Source of the DNA: Pleurobrachia bachei
Lineage: Eukaryota > Ctenophora > Tentaculata > Cydippida > Pleurobrachiidae
Direction: 5' to 3'
Assembly (NCBI GenBank): GCA_000695325.1
Contig: AVPN01000568.1
Span: forward strand, 1-46,672
DNA length: 46,672 nt
Made by a program: the position numbers and the translations under genes. A model generated the notes under the pieces. That model saw only the letters and a list, made by a program, of their open reading frames with translations. It had not been told where the DNA came from and searched no databases. This document shows, one piece after another, positions 44,712-46,672 of the stretch (position 1 is the first letter of the stretch; the number at the start of each line of letters is the position of its first letter).

Positions 44712-46672
44712 GGCACTGCACTAGAAAGGGGGGAGGGGGGATTGTTAGTTATGAAGTATGTAGTAACATGTTACTGCACTATAAGAGGGGGAATCATTCA
44801 AGTTATGGAAATAGCAAAACATCCCAAGCTGAAGCTTTTTTCAAATCATGTCATTGCAAAATGGATAGAGACAGTAGCAGTCGACAACTAGAAGATGAGT
44901 TTAGTAAAGGGCATTAGTTAGTGTGTGTCACTCGTCTGGTGACCGGTAGAATACAACTAAAAACAACTTCAGGTCTACTACTTCACTTTATAAAAAACGG
45001 AGAAGGTGAAATACCAAAATCGAGTAAAAAAAGTCTCGATAGGAAAAATGGGAAAGGAAATATTATTTAATATTTACGAACCGGTTTAAACTGTGCATAC
45101 ACCCTGCAATGAATCACTACAAAGTACAAAGCAGAGGAAATATCCACCAAGAAGAGAGGGAAAGAGAGAGAAGAGAGAGTGAGTAAGAGAGAAATATAGC
45201 ATAGTGAGGCGATGGAGTGAGTGAGAGAAAATGGAACCACTCATGAATGGTGAATGGTAAAAAACCGGAAATTGTCTACTTGGGTGTGCATGAGAGTGGT
45301 AGGAAAAATTCAGGATAATTCATGGTGCTCCATTGGCAGTTGACTAGCAAAAGTTGACATAGAGAGATGACGAAAGAGAAAGAAAGAGAGAGATGACGTA
45401 AGATAATGAACGAGATGGCGAAAGAGAATGAGAGAGAGAAATAGCGAAGTTGACAGAGACAGATGGGGAAGGAGAATGAAAGAGACATAGCAAAGTTGAT
45501 AGAGAGAGATGGAGAAGGAGAATGAAAGAAAAGGAAAGTATCATTCTTCCTTAGCAGGCAGTAATTCTTGCAGGAGCTACTTAGCCCACTGCGTGCAGCT
45601 AACAAGCGACAAGAGTACGCTATATATACGAAGACAGGGAGACAGAAGGCTAGAGACAGAGAGAGGCAGGGAGATAGAGAGAGTGATCTAGGTAAACGGA
45701 AGCTAGCCTAAACAACACGTGTATAACTGAACGATCTAAACGTAGCTAAACGTAGCTAGAGTTGAGAGTAGTGTCTGCAGGCTGCATCAGGAGCCACAAT
45801 TAGACCTGCTAATCGATAACGTCTATATTATAGCTACAGGCTTGCGATTATAGCTACCTAGGCGTGCATAAGCTATGTCATACTGTCATAGGACACAGAC
45901 TGGACATTGGTGTTAGTCGAGCTAACATGAGTGATATTAACAACTTTAACGAGGTCAGAAGGACGAAGTTTAGGGCTATTAGACATATGTTCGAAGCCTA
46001 GGTAGGACACTACCTCTTTATCATAGACAGAATGATACCTGTAGAAAGAAGGAAGAACAAGGAGGTTCAATATGATAGCAAAAACCAGTTTGCTGCAAAA
46101 GGATAATGGTCTGCGAGAGACAGGTTGTTGTTTGGTAAACTATCTACAACTGAAAATCGAATACTGGGTTGCCAAAGCTCCACTAGTTCATTGCCACACT
46201 GTTGGTGTTAGAAATTGGGCGTTCCCTTCCAACACTAGGACACTGTTGTTAGGAGAGAAATAATTTCTGAAATTGGGATATATATTTCTGAGAGTAGGGG
46301 AGACACATGTCTGAGAGAAGTTGAGACATCGACGGGTTTTTTAACGGGTAAAACCCATAGTACTGATACTACTATCCTGCACGAGGCAAGGACGGCATGG
46401 GGTAATATATGTTACTGTTTCATAATTACAATCCCAGTACCTGCAGTAGCAGCCATGGTAATGCAATGCAACAAGAGGGAAAACACATAGAAACTGTAAC
46501 ATTGAAGGAAAACTCAAAACACAAGCTAGAAACATAGACAATTATCTCGGCATAGAAAGCTAACTGGACACCTATATAGTGTGTACTATCACATGGAGAA
46601 AGGTAGGTGTGTCTGGGTGAAAACGGCGAGACGGCGGCGGGGTGGCAGTCGGAAGGGGTAAAAGCAATTAAA
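44712..46672. other. Upstream region of the surface-protein gene, no further gene supported
   Basis: GA-rich simple sequence at 45150-45220, 45355-45540 and 45640-45690. The frames across these are repeat artefacts. No exon with splice support, no oxidase motifs and no RNA gene were recognised. Confidence 0.4.

Noticed and set aside
45276-45605. Ser/Leu/Phe-rich ORFs on the minus strand
   Set aside because: Produced by GA-rich simple sequence, with overlapping similar frames and no splice support.

Overview
The window is nuclear DNA of an intron-rich animal. Coding exons are short (about 30-420 bp), bounded by GT...AG introns with GTAAGT-type donors, and separated by AT-rich, microsatellite-rich DNA. 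The recognisable genes are a two-pore-domain (K2P) potassium channel, a secreted single-kringle protein, an EF-hand-rich protein resembling the regulatory half of NOX5, and a rhodopsin-like GPCR relic. This mix fits a metazoan. Small gene spacing, nested genes and unfamiliar short secreted or membrane proteins suggest an early-branching, sponge-like animal, but the sequence does not settle the lineage. There are no bacterial genes, rRNA genes or CRISPR arrays, and I found no convincing tRNA.

Layout. 1-3575: CT/GA-rich DNA with no supported exon. 3576-8134 (+): K2P channel; a kringle gene lies on the opposite strand in its second intron, and a perfect 28-bp higher-order TCTG/TCTA array of about 1.6 kb fills the place where the TM2 exon should be. 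8135-13509: mostly non-genic, with imperfect palindromes. 13510-13590: a possible first exon. 14317-19245: two sets of local duplications carrying a short three-exon gene candidate, two 38-bp arrays, a 41-bp array and a TIR element. 20732-21786: a duplicated orphan exon. 24030-28715: a small acidic tail-anchored protein gene, its 5' two-thirds duplicated with a 288-bp N gap between copies. 29340-35409: exons of one or two unrecognised genes, with a 371-bp direct repeat around a 1-kb insert. 35840-40403 (+): EF-hand/NOX5-like gene, catalytic part not found. 40944-44711 (-): small secreted, probably GPI-anchored protein, with a GPCR pseudogene in its second intron and a tandem duplication covering exon 2, a 30-bp array and the GPCR 5' end. 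44712-46672: GA-rich, no supported gene.

The most striking pattern is that several minisatellites here are built from splice sites. The 38-bp unit is the 3' end of a coding exon plus its GTAAGT donor, the 30-bp unit is an exon end plus its CAG|GTAAAT donor, the 41-bp unit carries AG|GTAAC, and a 35-bp direct repeat near position 1,680 doubles a 3' splice site. A second recurring pattern is short inverted duplication giving near-perfect palindromes, one of them inside GPCR coding sequence. A third is that nearly every accessory locus is present as two neighbouring direct copies, which may be real tandem duplication or unmerged haplotypes in the assembly.

All gene models are hand-spliced from reading frame, phase and GT/AG signals. 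No transcript or database evidence was available.
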